Positions 1 to 16,552 of a stretch of DNA of 64,000 nucleotides are shown one piece after another (position 1 is the first letter of the stretch; each line of letters opens with the position of its first letter). A model generated the notes under the pieces. That model made no database searches, had not been told where the DNA came from, and saw only the letters and a program-made list of their open reading frames with translations. Source of the stretch: Massilia sp. H6 (lineage in GTDB: Bacteria > Pseudomonadota > Gammaproteobacteria > Burkholderiales > Burkholderiaceae_D); assembly GCF_024802625.1 (NCBI RefSeq), contig NZ_CP103371.1, positions 930,001-994,000 on the forward strand, in the 5' to 3' direction. A program made the position numbers and the translations under genes.

Positions 1-6
1 AGATTA

Positions 7-1541
<1,535 letters not shown>

Positions 1542-1628
1542 GAGTAGCACCGGGATAGAACCCATTCATTGAGCGTCCACTCTTATCGACTGTAATAATT
1601 AGAAGAAACAGTAGCAGTGTTCCAAGTC

Positions 1629-1705
1629 GGGGCTGTAGCTCAGCTGGTTAGAGCACCGTGTTGATAACGCGGGGGTCGTTGGTTCGAGTCCAACCAGCCC
1701 TACCA
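1629..1705 (+). tRNA. tRNA-Ile (anticodon GAT), operon 1
   Basis: This 77-nt cloverleaf lies in the 16S-23S spacer. The acceptor strands are GGGGCTG and CAGCCCT followed by ACCA. The D arm is GCTC...GAGC, the anticodon loop TTGATAA carries GAT, and the T arm is GTTGG-TTCGAGT-CCAAC. CCA is encoded. It reads AUC/AUU isoleucine codons and is released from the rRNA precursor by tRNA processing. Ile-Ala order in the spacer is standard for many proteobacterial rrn operons. Confidence 0.97.
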
Positions 1706-1725
1706 TCGCGGTTCAGAAGAATCCT

Positions 1726-1801
1726 GGGGGATTAGCTCAGCTGGGAGAGCACCTGCTTTGCAAGCAGGGGGTCGTCGGTTCGATCCCGTCATCCTCCACC
1801 A
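1726..1801 (+). tRNA. tRNA-Ala (anticodon TGC), operon 1
   Basis: This 76-nt cloverleaf starts 20 nt after tRNA-Ile. The acceptor is GGGGGAT/ATCCTCC with encoded ACCA, and the anticodon arm CCTGC-TTTGCAA-GCAGG gives anticodon TGC. It decodes GCN alanine codons. The gap to tRNA-Ile is only 20 nt here but 94 nt in the second operon. Confidence 0.97.
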
Positions 1802-1880
1802 ATCACTGCCTACATAATTCGAAAGTACAAACGTAAGCATAGATGCTTAGGTTTGATCTTTTAGCGATCAAAGCTGTTTC

Positions 1881-1906
1881 GTTCTTTAACAATCTGGAAG
1901 AAGTAA
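1881..1906 (+). promoter_or_regulatory. boxA antitermination element and 5' arm of the 23S processing stalk, operon 1
   Basis: GTTCTTTAAC at 1881-1890 matches the rRNA boxA element bound by NusB/NusE (E. coli TGCTCTTTAACA). It is followed by AATCTGGAAGAAGTAA at 1891-1906, which is perfectly complementary to 4981-4996 beyond the 23S gene. The two arms would pair in the precursor to form the stalk processed by RNase III. Confidence 0.8.
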
Positions 1907-1917
1907 AAGTTTTTTAA

Positions 1918-1937
1918 GTGTGTGCGACAGCACATGC
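1918..1937 (+). other. Spacer hairpin upstream of 23S, operon 1
   Basis: The arms GTGTGTGC (1918-1925) and GCACATGC (1930-1937) pair around a GACA loop, using two G-T wobbles. The second operon has fully Watson-Crick arms (GCGTGTGC/GCACACGC) at 8222-8241. Both sequences preserve the stem, which supports it as a real RNA structure in the spacer. Confidence 0.7.
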
Positions 1938-2031
1938 TTAGGGTAGCAATACAAGTATCAACAAACATGCAACAAGCTGTACTCTTGATTTTCTATAACG
2001 ATCCCTGTGTCAGCAGGGGCCAACGTTATAG

Positions 2032-4906
<2,875 letters not shown>

Positions 4907-5038
4907 ATAACCTTGGTAGGTATATAGATAAGTCGAGAATACAGCGCACGTTTGTTGATACTCGCTACCCAATACAACAATTACTTCTTCCAGATTCAGA
5001 GATTTTTGCCACTTGGCAAAAACCTCGTACAAGTCAAA

Positions 5039-5152
5039 GCCTGATGACCATAGCAAGTCGGTCCCACCCCTTCCCATCCCGAACAGGACCGTGAAACGAC
5101 TTTGCGCCGATGATAGTGCTGCAACCAGTGTGAAAGTAGGTTATCGTCAGGC
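5039..5152 (+). rRNA. rrf: 5S ribosomal RNA, operon 1
   Basis: This rRNA of about 114 nt runs from GCCTGATGACC to GGTTATCGTCAGGCT, so its ends pair as the 5S helix I. Internal blocks such as CCCATCCCGAACAGG are conserved 5S sequence. It lies about 130 nt after 23S and directly before the operon terminator. It appears identical to the second copy. Confidence 0.96.
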
Positions 5153-5167
5153 TAGTTATAAGCAAAA

Positions 5168-5197
5168 CCCCACAGAGTGATCTCTGTGGGGTTTTTT
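5168..5197 (+). terminator. Rho-independent terminator of rRNA operon 1
   Basis: A perfect 10-bp stem, CCCCACAGAG-TGAT-CTCTGTGGGG (5168-5191), is followed by six T residues (5192-5197). The same hairpin ends operon 2. Confidence 0.95.
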
Positions 5198-5269
5198 GCG
5201 TTTGGGAACCGGTTCGCGCCAGCGCGCTGGTACTTTGACGGTATATTGGCACGGCGAATGCCCGGCGCT

Positions 5270-5289
5270 CTGACCGGCAGGCCGGTCAG
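5270..5289. repeat. Perfect inverted repeat downstream of the DUF2061 gene
   Basis: CTGACCGGC (5270-5278) and GCCGGTCAG (5281-5289) form a perfect 9-bp palindrome with a 2-nt centre. It lies between the operon 1 terminator and the end of the minus-strand DUF2061 gene. No T-run follows on either strand, so it is not a canonical terminator. Confidence 0.5.
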
Positions 5290-5330
5290 TCCACAGACGC
5301 ATTCGCGACGCTTTATACCAATTGCGCTAT

Positions 5331-5732
5331 CTACGCGCAGGTCAACTGGCGCTCTGGCATGGCATCCCAGGCACGGTCAAGCAGCGGCAGCAGGATTACA
5401 TTGCACACCGGCTCCAGCAATGCAGCCAAACCGCCCAGGGCCGCCGACCCGGTTGTCCCGTATATAACGGCAAAGGCAACTACCGCGTGCAGCGTGACTT
5501 GACTCACTTTTTCTGCAGCGAAGATTGCCAGCCGCTCCTGCGCCGACGTCCTGGCTTGCCTGTGGCGTGACCAAATTTTCTGGTGGAAGGGCAGCAACAG
5601 TACGTTGATCAAGGGTTCGATGAGGATTGCCATCCCGCCGACTACAACGGACCCAGTCAAGAGATAGGCGATAACGAAGGCAATCGCCATATGCAGTGCC
5701 ACCTGACTTAGTTTCTTCGTTACGACTGCCAT
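5331..5732 (-). CDS. DUF2061-family membrane protein with two tandem domains
   Basis: This predicted 133-residue integral membrane protein is built from two similar halves. Each half starts with a Lys-(Leu/Val)-Ser-Gln-Val segment, runs through a hydrophobic helix ending in a TGS turn, and continues into a second helix with an Ile/Leu-(Ile/Leu)-Glu-Pro motif and an LLLP-type end (about residues 5-55 and 74-127). This matches the DUF2061 pattern, normally one copy per protein, whose function is unknown. The gene is the only one between the two rRNA operons and runs against them. Its Arg/Lys-rich middle suggests a cytoplasmic linker. The family call is from motif recognition. Confidence 0.75.
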   Translation of the reverse strand: MAVVTKKLSQVALHMAIAFVIAYLLTGSVVVGGMAILIEPLINVLLLPFHQKIWSRHRQARTSAQERLAIFAAEKVSQVTLHAVVAFAVIYGTTGSAALGGLAALLEPVCNVILLPLLDRAWDAMPERQLTCA

Positions 5733-5862
5733 GAAGTTCTCCCATCAACATGGAAGCATCATAATTCGCGGCAACTCATAGATAAAGTAAATTGTTCCTA
5801 ATTATCCAATCTATTTTTACTATCAAGATGAGTGGGTCGCTCCGAGAGGCAGATTTTAGTGC

Positions 5863-5891
5863 TTGCGATGGCGGTGAGTATTTGCTATAGT
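5863..5891 (+). promoter_or_regulatory. rRNA operon 2 promoter, upstream copy
   Basis: A -35 box TTGCGA (5863-5868), a 17-bp spacer and a -10 box TATAGT (5886-5891) closely match the sigma-70 consensus. The stretch 5785-5826 upstream is AT-rich against a GC-rich background. With the second promoter about 90 bp downstream, it resembles the tandem P1/P2 arrangement of proteobacterial rrn operons. Confidence 0.7.
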
Positions 5892-5949
5892 TCTGCTCCT
5901 CCGACGCACACGCAGCTTCACGGCAGCGATAGCGAAGGAAACGAAGGGG

Positions 5950-5978
5950 TTGACGAGAAACGCGAAACACTGCATACT
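5950..5978 (+). promoter_or_regulatory. rRNA operon 2 promoter, downstream copy
   Basis: The -35 box TTGACG (5950-5955) is separated by 17 bp from the -10 box CATACT (5973-5978). A C/T-rich discriminator follows. It is the second of two good sigma-70 promoters ahead of the operon 2 leader. Confidence 0.7.
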
Positions 5979-6042
5979 CTCGCTTCTCTGCTGCTGACGA
6001 ACACAACGCTTCGTCAAGTGCAGCAAGGCAGTACCGAACAAA

Positions 6043-6052
6043 GTTCTTTAAA
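6043..6052 (+). promoter_or_regulatory. boxA antitermination element in the operon 2 leader
   Basis: GTTCTTTAAA matches the rRNA boxA core and is the same CTTTAA core seen before 23S in both spacers. It lies about 65 nt after the downstream promoter and 190 nt before 16S, the usual leader position. The stretch 5733-6242 holds no convincing gene; short reading frames there overlap these promoters. Confidence 0.75.
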
Positions 6053-6238
6053 AATTTACAGTCGATAAGTGTGGGCGTTTGATGAAGGTGCCAAGAACTT
6101 CGGTTCTTGATTACTTAAATTATCAAATGTTCACAAAAAAGAAATAGCGTTGTCTCAGCAATGAGATGACGGTCAGTATTTTGAGTGAGCGACCCGTCTG
6201 CAAGGACGGAGGCAGAAATGTCTATTAAACAGAGATTA

Positions 6239-7773
<1,535 letters not shown>

Positions 7774-7845
7774 GAGTAGCACCGGGTTAGAACCCATTCA
7801 TTGAGCGTCCACTCTTATCGACTGTAGAACAAGAACAACAGTGTC

Positions 7846-7922
7846 GGGGCTGTAGCTCAGCTGGTTAGAGCACCGTGTTGATAACGCGGGGGTCGTTGGT
7901 TCGAGTCCAACCAGCCCTACCA
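7846..7922 (+). tRNA. tRNA-Ile (anticodon GAT), operon 2
   Basis: This 77-nt tRNA is identical to the operon 1 copy, with the same acceptor GGGGCTG/CAGCCCT, anticodon GAT and encoded CCA. The spacer before it is about 15 nt shorter than in operon 1. Confidence 0.97.
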
Positions 7923-7937
7923 TCAACGTGGTTGCCT

Positions 7938-8008
7938 GTAAAAATCATCTGGCTTTGCCAGGGATTTTTACCTGGATCCACAAAAAAGTAGGTTTGTACT
8001 TTTTTGTG
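7938..8008 (+). other. Inserted spacer module with two hairpins between tRNA-Ile and tRNA-Ala
   Basis: Operon 2 has 94 nt between its spacer tRNAs against 20 nt in operon 1. The extra sequence holds two strong stem-loops. The first pairs GTAAAAATC (7938-7946) with GATTTTTAC (7963-7971) around an inner CTGGC/GCCAG stem. The second pairs CACAAAAAAGTA (7979-7990) with TACTTTTTTGTG (7997-8008) around a GGTTTG loop. The module is AT-rich. It may fold independently and expose the tRNA ends to processing nucleases; that role is inferred. Confidence 0.8.
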
Positions 8009-8016
8009 ATGTATTT

Positions 8017-8092
8017 GGGGGATTAGCTCAGCTGGGAGAGCACCTGCTTTGCAAGCAGGGGGTCGTCGGTTCGATCCCGTCATCCTCCACCA
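8017..8092 (+). tRNA. tRNA-Ala (anticodon TGC), operon 2
   Basis: This 76-nt tRNA is identical to the operon 1 copy, with acceptor GGGGGAT/ATCCTCC, anticodon TGC and encoded CCA. Confidence 0.97.
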
Positions 8093-8184
8093 ATCACTGC
8101 CTACATGATTCGAAAGTACAAACGTAAGTCGACCAGTTCCTGGTTGAGACTTAGGTTTGATCTTTTAGCGATCAAAGCTGTTTC

Positions 8185-8241
8185 GTTCTTTAACAATCTG
8201 GAAGAAGTAAAAGTTTTTTAAGCGTGTGCGACAGCACACGC
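8185..8241 (+). promoter_or_regulatory. boxA, 23S stalk arm and spacer hairpin, operon 2
   Basis: GTTCTTTAAC (8185-8194) is the spacer boxA. It is followed by the same AATCTGGAAGAAGTAA stalk arm as in operon 1. A perfect 8-bp hairpin GCGTGTGC-GACA-GCACACGC lies at 8222-8241. The sequence before boxA differs from operon 1 by a short replaced block near 8128-8150. Confidence 0.75.
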
Positions 8242-8340
8242 TTAGGGTAGCATTACAGTATCAACAAACATGCAACAAGCTGTACTCTTGATTTTCTATG
8301 ACGATCCCTGGTTAGTGATAAGCAGGGGCCAACGTTATAG

Positions 8341-11231
<2,891 letters not shown>

Positions 11232-11363
11232 ATAACCTTGGTAGGTATATAGATAAGTCGAGAATACAGCGCACGTTTGTTGATACTCGCTACCCAATAC
11301 AACAATTACTTCTTCCAGATTCAGAGATTTTTGCCACTTGGCAAAAACCTCGTACAAGTCAAA

Positions 11364-11477
11364 GCCTGATGACCATAGCAAGTCGGTCCCACCCCTTCCC
11401 ATCCCGAACAGGACCGTGAAACGACTTTGCGCCGATGATAGTGCTGCAACCAGTGTGAAAGTAGGTTATCGTCAGGC
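11364..11477 (+). rRNA. rrf: 5S ribosomal RNA, operon 2
   Basis: This copy of about 114 nt appears identical to the operon 1 5S gene, at the same distance from 23S and from the terminator. Confidence 0.96.
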
Positions 11478-11492
11478 TAGTTATAAGAAAAA

Positions 11493-11522
11493 CCCCACAG
11501 AGTGATCTCTGTGGGGTTTTTT
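11493..11522 (+). terminator. Rho-independent terminator of rRNA operon 2
   Basis: The stem CCCCACAGAG-TGAT-CTCTGTGGGG is followed by six T residues, as in operon 1. Similarity between the two operons stops immediately after it. Confidence 0.95.
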
Positions 11523-11547
11523 GCGTTTAGGCGCCGGCCCGGGCCAT

Positions 11548-11572
11548 AAAAAAAGCGGAGCGCAAGCTCCGC
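11548..11572 (-). terminator. Terminator of the DUF1840 gene
   Basis: On the minus strand a perfect stem GCGGAGC-TTGC-GCTCCGC (11572-11555) is followed by seven T residues (11554-11548). It lies 24 bp after the stop codon of the minus-strand DUF1840 gene and faces the rRNA terminator across about 25 bp. Confidence 0.9.
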
Positions 11573-11595
11573 CGTTTCGTGGGCATCCTGTCAGC

Positions 11596-11937
11596 TTACA
11601 CACCCCACAGGACATCGGTTTTCTTGTCGCGTGCAGAGCGCAGCATTTCCAGTAGCGGATAGGCGCGCGTCGAGAACGTTACGAGCTCGATCGGTTCATG
11701 GTCGTTGTCTTCGGTCTCGCCATGATGCGCATGGACGTCGCGCTCGACCTGCTCCGACACCTGATGCTTGCGGCTCTCTTCGATTTCGCCTTCGAGCAGG
11801 GCCACTGCACGGGGCGCTTCTTCGGCGGTGATCACGCCGCGTTCCACGTCCTTGCCTAGCATGTCGAGAATGCGCTTGGCGTGCTCCTGGTACATCAAGA
11901 CCTCAGGATAGGACTTGCACTTAAATGTAATCAACAT
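11596..11937 (-). CDS. DUF1840 family protein
   Basis: This 113-residue acidic cytoplasmic protein has an N-terminus (MLITFKCKSYPEVLMYQEHA), a KRILDMLGK stretch and an ITAEEAPRAVALLE helix that match the DUF1840 family found in betaproteobacteria. No function is established for the family. The middle is charged and His/Glu-rich. It starts at the only ATG near the beginning of the conserved domain and is followed by its own terminator, so it is probably monocistronic. It is not related to the adjacent rRNA operon. Confidence 0.85.
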   Translation of the reverse strand: MLITFKCKSYPEVLMYQEHAKRILDMLGKDVERGVITAEEAPRAVALLEGEIEESRKHQVSEQVERDVHAHHGETEDNDHEPIELVTFSTRAYPLLEMLRSARDKKTDVLWGV

Positions 11938-12008
11938 AGCTATTCCAATCTTCAGTTAATGCCTAAACGATAACACGAGTTGGGCATCCGGTCACCCTGC
12001 ACACGCCT

Positions 12009-13562
12009 TTACTGCTGAGCACGGCGCGAGAACCAGGCGGCGGCAAGCGTTATCAGCGTACAGGCAAAGGCGATGCTTGTCCCCACCAGCAGCATATCCG
12101 ATGTGGCCCCAGTGGCAAGCGAGGCGATGCACCATGCGAGTGCGCCCCACGACAGGCTGTTGATCGCTTCGAGCATCGAGCGCAACAGGTCGCGCTTGCC
12201 CCGGTTGGCAAAATCGCCGCGCGCGCCAGGGCGGCCGCACCAGTGAACGATCAATGCGGCCGCACAGACTGCACCGCTGACGCACAAGCCTGCCAGCAGG
12301 CCCGCGAGCGGGGCCCGTATCGATAGCCAGAACAGGGGCAGGGCGACAATGAACAGCGAGGGCATGACCGCCGCCGCCAGCTTGGCCAGGCGGATGGCGC
12401 GTGGCGCCGCCGGTGCCATCCGTAGCAGGTCGGGAGCGTCTTCGGCCGCGACGGCGATCCAGGCCAGGGAGCCAGTCAACGCGGCGCACAGCAGGGTCAG
12501 GCCCGCGGCGACGGCTGGTAACTGGATATCGCTGCGCCGAAAGACGAGGAATAACAAGGGCAGCAGGTAGATCAATTGCAGCCCGACCTGGGAAATCAGC
12601 TGCGGGTCGCGCAGGATCAGGCGCCACTCCTTGCGCACGACGGTGTTGAACAGGCTGCTGCCGAAGCGGTAGCGCACGCCGCCCTTGGGTGGCCCTGCGG
12701 TCCGGTTCGAGGCTGCGGCCTGCTGGAGGCCTTGCACGAAGAAGCGATGCGTACGCCCGGCGGTAAACACGAAAGTGGCCAGCGCCGCCAGCGCCATGCC
12801 CAGTAATGGCAGCGGTTCGCCCAGTAGCGCGCGGCCGGGCAGCCATAGCGGGCTGGCAGCGCCAAGCGGCCCATCCGCGGCAAAGGCGCGCGCAAAGGTG
12901 GTGGCGGCCTGCGTCTGCATCGAGTTCGCGTAATGCGAGAACAGTTGCGACAGGATGAACAGCAGGGCGCCGGCCAGCGCCCCGATGACCTGTGCGACAA
13001 CACGGGTGCGCCGCGCCCCGAGCACCCGCACCAGGGCTAGCGTCAGCAGCATGGCGACGCAGGCGATGACGCTGGCAGTAGCCAGAATGACCGGATAGAC
13101 GGCAAGCCAGCGCGCCTGTCCGAGCAGCGCGCCTGCATGCGCAAACGGCGTCAGGATAAACAGGTAGAGCGCCGCCGTGCCCACTGCCACCGTGCCGAGG
13201 CGGACCGTGAATATGCTGAGCGATGGCAGTGGAGACGACAGCAGCAAATCGAGGTCGCCGCGCTCGAACAGCACCAGCACGCTCGATTTCAGGGCGCTGG
13301 AAAGCATGAAGGTCATCGCGCCGAACAGCAGTGCGCTGAGCGCGACCTGCACGCGCGGATCGGCCGCGTCGAACCCGCCGAAGCGCGTCACCACGACGAA
13401 CGCCACCACATGCAACGCCAGATACGCCAGGGCGATGGCAGCCAAGCCGCGCGGGCCTGGGCGGCGCCCGGTTGGCGTCTGTTTGCCGGACGCCGCGTTG
13501 AACCAGAACAGCTTGATCTCGTGCCAGGCCAGCCAGCCGATGCTGCCGGGGGCGACCATCAT
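12009..13562 (-). CDS. ABC-2 type transporter permease
   Basis: This 517-residue multi-span membrane protein has roughly eleven to twelve hydrophobic segments. Its first half carries a soluble N-terminal patch and an EXXD-like stretch (FERGDLDLLLSSPLP) typical of ABC-2 exporters. The start overlaps the stop codon of the upstream ATPase gene, so the two are translationally coupled and surely form one transporter. Either of two adjacent ATG codons (13562 or 13559) could be used. The substrate cannot be read from the sequence. It lacks the conserved features of drug, lipid or haem exporters that I can recognise. Confidence 0.85.
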   Translation of the reverse strand: MMVAPGSIGWLAWHEIKLFWFNAASGKQTPTGRRPGPRGLAAIALAYLALHVVAFVVVTRFGGFDAADPRVQVALSALLFGAMTFMLSSALKSSVLVLFERGDLDLLLSSPLPSLSIFTVRLGTVAVGTAALYLFILTPFAHAGALLGQARWLAVYPVILATASVIACVAMLLTLALVRVLGARRTRVVAQVIGALAGALLFILSQLFSHYANSMQTQAATTFARAFAADGPLGAASPLWLPGRALLGEPLPLLGMALAALATFVFTAGRTHRFFVQGLQQAAASNRTAGPPKGGVRYRFGSSLFNTVVRKEWRLILRDPQLISQVGLQLIYLLPLLFLVFRRSDIQLPAVAAGLTLLCAALTGSLAWIAVAAEDAPDLLRMAPAAPRAIRLAKLAAAVMPSLFIVALPLFWLSIRAPLAGLLAGLCVSGAVCAAALIVHWCGRPGARGDFANRGKRDLLRSMLEAINSLSWGALAWCIASLATGATSDMLLVGTSIAFACTLITLAAAWFSRRAQQ

Positions 13563-14314
13563 GGCCGCGCGGTCAGCTGCAGGAACACGTCTTCGAGACT
13601 GGCGCCGCTGGCGCCTGCGCGCAGTTCGTCCAGCGTGCCCTCGGCGATCAGGCGGCCGTGCTGGATGATGCCGATGCGCTGCGCGAGGCGCTCCGCCACC
13701 TCGAGGATATGGGTCGTCAGGATCACCGTGCCGCCCTTGGCCACGTGCGACAGCAGCAGGTCTTTGACCTGGCGCGCCGCGGCCGCGTCGAGCCCGGTGA
13801 GCGGCTCGTCCAGGATCAGCAGTTCCGGCTCATGGATCAATGCACCGGCCAGCGCCAGCTTCTGCTTCATGCCGCGCGAAAATCCTTCGGTCAGCTCATG
13901 CGCATGCGGCGCCAGTTCCAGCCACGCGAGCAGCGAACGCGCACGCGCTTCGGCCTCGCGCGCGGGCACGCCCCAGAGTCCGGCGACGAACTCGAGGTAT
14001 TCGGTGGGCTTGAGCTTGCCGTACAACATGGGGTCGTCCGGCAGATAGGCCATGTTGCGCTTGGCTTGCTGCGGCGTCGCTGCCAGGTCGAGGCCGAGCA
14101 CCTCGATGCTGCCGGCGTCGGGCGCCACCAGCCCGGCCACCATGCGTAGCGTGGTGGTCTTGCCGGCGCCGTTGGGGCCAAGCAGCGCGTACAGTTCGCC
14201 GCGCCGGATGGTCAGGTCGAGGCCATCGACGGCAGGGCGGCCGAAGGATTTGTGCAAGCCGGCGATGCGCAGCGCCGCCACTGACGGCAGGAGCGCAGAC
14301 GGGTCGTCTTTCAT
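13559..14314 (-). CDS. ABC transporter ATP-binding protein
   Basis: This 251-residue nucleotide-binding subunit has Walker A GPNGAGKTT, a Q-loop region, the signature FSRGMKQKLALAGAL (a variant of LSGGQ), Walker B LLILDEPLTGLD and an H-loop LTTHI. The ORF could extend 23 codons upstream, but alignment to the family favours the internal ATG at 14314, which opens MKDDPSALLP. It powers the membrane protein encoded by the overlapping downstream gene. The preceding lipoprotein gene ends 13 bp upstream, so all three may be co-transcribed. Confidence 0.9.
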   Translation of the reverse strand: MKDDPSALLPSVAALRIAGLHKSFGRPAVDGLDLTIRRGELYALLGPNGAGKTTTLRMVAGLVAPDAGSIEVLGLDLAATPQQAKRNMAYLPDDPMLYGKLKPTEYLEFVAGLWGVPAREAEARARSLLAWLELAPHAHELTEGFSRGMKQKLALAGALIHEPELLILDEPLTGLDAAAARQVKDLLLSHVAKGGTVILTTHILEVAERLAQRIGIIQHGRLIAEGTLDELRAGASGASLEDVFLQLTARP

Positions 14315-14327
14315 GGGCGAGCCTGGT

Positions 14328-14855
14328 TCACTGTGGCACGAACGAGTCAAGGAATTGCTCGGTTTGCTCAGGCGGCATGGCATCGGGTTTGCCGATGACG
14401 ATCACTTGATAGACGCGCGCGCCTTTCACCGTAAACCGGCCCAGCAGGCGCACCGGGCCAGCATGCCCCTTGCCGGTCGCGTCCACCTGCAGCTCTGCCG
14501 CACCGGGCTTCAAAGGCGGCGTCTGGGTCCCATCTTCGGTGGCGCCGATATTGCGCAGCAGCGCCTGGCGCATGGCCGGCAAGGTGGCCAGCGCCAGCGC
14601 GGGGCTTGGCGCCAGCGCGGTGCCCACGGCGAAGGTCGCCCCCTCGACGTCGGCGCCGGTCATGGTCATGTCGACCCGGATCCCGCCCAGGTCGATGCTG
14701 CGCGTGTGTGTCGCCGGCTTGGCCGGGAACATCACCCGGTAGCTGCCATCGCCGCTGCTGTAGTCGCGCCAGTTGTAGGTGGGCGAGCAGCCGCCGAGCG
14801 CCACGCCGAACAGGGCCGCCGACAGGGTGGCAAGGAAAAGAGGTTTGATGTGCAT
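14328..14855 (-). CDS. Predicted lipoprotein
   Basis: This 175-residue protein has a signal peptide ending in a lipobox (ALGGC, Cys22), so it should be a lipid-anchored envelope protein. The mature part is a small alpha/beta-looking domain with YRVMFPAKP and a C-terminal EQFLDSFVP. This pattern occurs in uncharacterised lipoproteins that resemble the PsbP/MOG1 fold; that resemblance is my impression only. It lies just upstream of the ABC ATPase and could be an accessory of that exporter. No function can be assigned. Confidence 0.75.
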   Translation of the reverse strand: MHIKPLFLATLSAALFGVALGGCSPTYNWRDYSSGDGSYRVMFPAKPATHTRSIDLGGIRVDMTMTGADVEGATFAVGTALAPSPALALATLPAMRQALLRNIGATEDGTQTPPLKPGAAELQVDATGKGHAGPVRLLGRFTVKGARVYQVIVIGKPDAMPPEQTEQFLDSFVPQ

Positions 14856-14910
14856 GACCAGATGGTAGCAGGAGGCGCGGCTTCTGCGTGCACCCGGCCA
14901 TGCCCTGCGT

Positions 14911-16431
14911 TCAGCCTTCGTGCAGCGCGCGCCGGTACTGGATCGCTTCGGCGATATGCGGGGCAGCTACGCCGTCCGCGCCGCCCAGGTCGGCAATGGT
15001 GCGCGCCACCTTGAGCACGCGGTGATAGGCGCGCGCCGACCAGTGCAGCTGTTGCATCGCCGCGCGCAGCAGCCGCTCACCGGCGCTGTCGGGGCGGCAG
15101 TAGCGGTCGATCTCGGCAGGCGCCAGGCGCTGGTTGGGGCCGCCCTGGCGCGCGAGCTGCAGGGCGTGTGCCTGGGCGACGCGCGCCGCGACCACGGCGC
15201 TGGCTTCGCCGTCGGCATGGGCGCCGATGCGCTCGGCCGGCATGGCGGCCACCGTGAACTGGATATCGATGCGGTCCAGCAGGGGCCCGGAGATGCGACC
15301 CTGGTAGCGCTGGGCAATCTCGGGCGTGCAGCGGCATTTGCCGGATGGGTGGCCGAGCCAGCCGCAGGGGCAGGGATTCATGGCCGCGATCAGTTGAAAG
15401 CGGGCCGGAAAATCGGCCTGGCGCGCCGCCCGCGAAATCGTGATGTGGCCCGATTCGAGCGGCTCGCGCAGTACCTCCAGCACGCGGCGGTCGAATTCAG
15501 GCAGTTCGTCGAGAAACAGCACCCCATGGTGCGCCAGCGATACTTCGCCCGGTCGCGGCGGGTTGCCGCCGCCGACCAGCGCCACGCTGGAGCTCGTGTG
15601 ATGCGGGCTGCGGAAAGGGCGGCGCCGCCAGCGTTGTGGCGAAAAGCCGCCGGTGAGCGATTGGACCGCGGCCGATTCAAGCGCCTCGTCGTCGCTCATC
15701 GGCGGCAATAGCGCGGGAAAGCGCGCGGCCAGCATGCTCTTGCCCGCACCGGGAGGACCAATGAGAAGCACCGAATGCAGGCCGGCGGCCGCGACCTCGA
15801 GGGCGCGTTTGGCACTTTGCTGCCCCTTGACTTCGGCAAGATCCGGGTAGTCGACGGTCGCCGGCAAGGCCTGGCCCTGGTGGCGCGCCAGCCGCGCACT
15901 GCCTGCGCCATGCGCGAAGTGGGCGCATACCTCGAGCAGCGTGCGGGCCGGATAGATGGCCGCATGGGTGACCAGCGCCGCTTCGTCGGCATTGGCCAGC
16001 GGCAGGATGAAGGCGCGCGCAAGGTCGCTGCCCTGGTCACGGTGCATGGCGAAGGTCATGGCTAGCGCCCCCCGGATCGGCCGCAACTCGCCCGACAACG
16101 ACAGCTCGCCCGCGAACTCGTAGCGCTCGAGCTGCTCGCCAGGGAGCTGCTGCGACGCGGCCAGGATGCCCAGCGCAATGGGCAGGTCGAAGCGGCCGGA
16201 TTCTTTCGGCAGGTCGGCCGGCGCCAGATTGACGGTGATGCGCCGCGGCGGGATGGTAAAGCCCGAATTTTGCAAGGCCGCCCGCACCCGGTCTTTTGCT
16301 TCGCGCACTTCGGCGTCGGGCAAGCCGACGATGGCAAAGGCGGGCAGGCCGTTGGCCAGGTGGACTTCGACGTTGACCACGGGCGCCGCCATGCCTGCCA
16401 GTGCGCGGCTGCGAAGGACGGCAAGACTCAT
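14911..16431 (-). CDS. YifB/ComM family Mg-chelatase-like AAA+ ATPase
   Basis: This 506-residue protein has an N-terminal Lon-protease-like fold (residues about 1-170), a central Mg-chelatase AAA+ domain with Walker A IGPPGAGKSM and a Walker B-type LFLDELPEF, and a C-terminal lid with the conserved SARAYHRVLKVARTIADL. Members such as ComM are hexameric helicases that drive branch migration during natural transformation. I chose the start MSLAVLRSRAL (16431) because this is the conserved family N-terminus; the open frame continues another 78 codons upstream without similarity. It appears to be a single-gene unit. Confidence 0.93.
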   Translation of the reverse strand: MSLAVLRSRALAGMAAPVVNVEVHLANGLPAFAIVGLPDAEVREAKDRVRAALQNSGFTIPPRRITVNLAPADLPKESGRFDLPIALGILAASQQLPGEQLERYEFAGELSLSGELRPIRGALAMTFAMHRDQGSDLARAFILPLANADEAALVTHAAIYPARTLLEVCAHFAHGAGSARLARHQGQALPATVDYPDLAEVKGQQSAKRALEVAAAGLHSVLLIGPPGAGKSMLAARFPALLPPMSDDEALESAAVQSLTGGFSPQRWRRRPFRSPHHTSSSVALVGGGNPPRPGEVSLAHHGVLFLDELPEFDRRVLEVLREPLESGHITISRAARQADFPARFQLIAAMNPCPCGWLGHPSGKCRCTPEIAQRYQGRISGPLLDRIDIQFTVAAMPAERIGAHADGEASAVVAARVAQAHALQLARQGGPNQRLAPAEIDRYCRPDSAGERLLRAAMQQLHWSARAYHRVLKVARTIADLGGADGVAAPHIAEAIQYRRALHEG

Positions 16432-16552
16432 GTTGCACCTGACGGGATGAGCGGAGACTTGACGATACTGCCCGGTAAAGCGCAACGCCCGGTTGAGGGC
16501 GACCAAACGTGCGGCCCGGGTCACGCGCTTGGTGTCGGCCGCGCGCTGCGGC

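Noticed and set aside
5776-6068. Small frames on both strands in the operon 2 leader
   Set aside because: They overlap two strong promoters and boxA and have no ribosome site or family resemblance.
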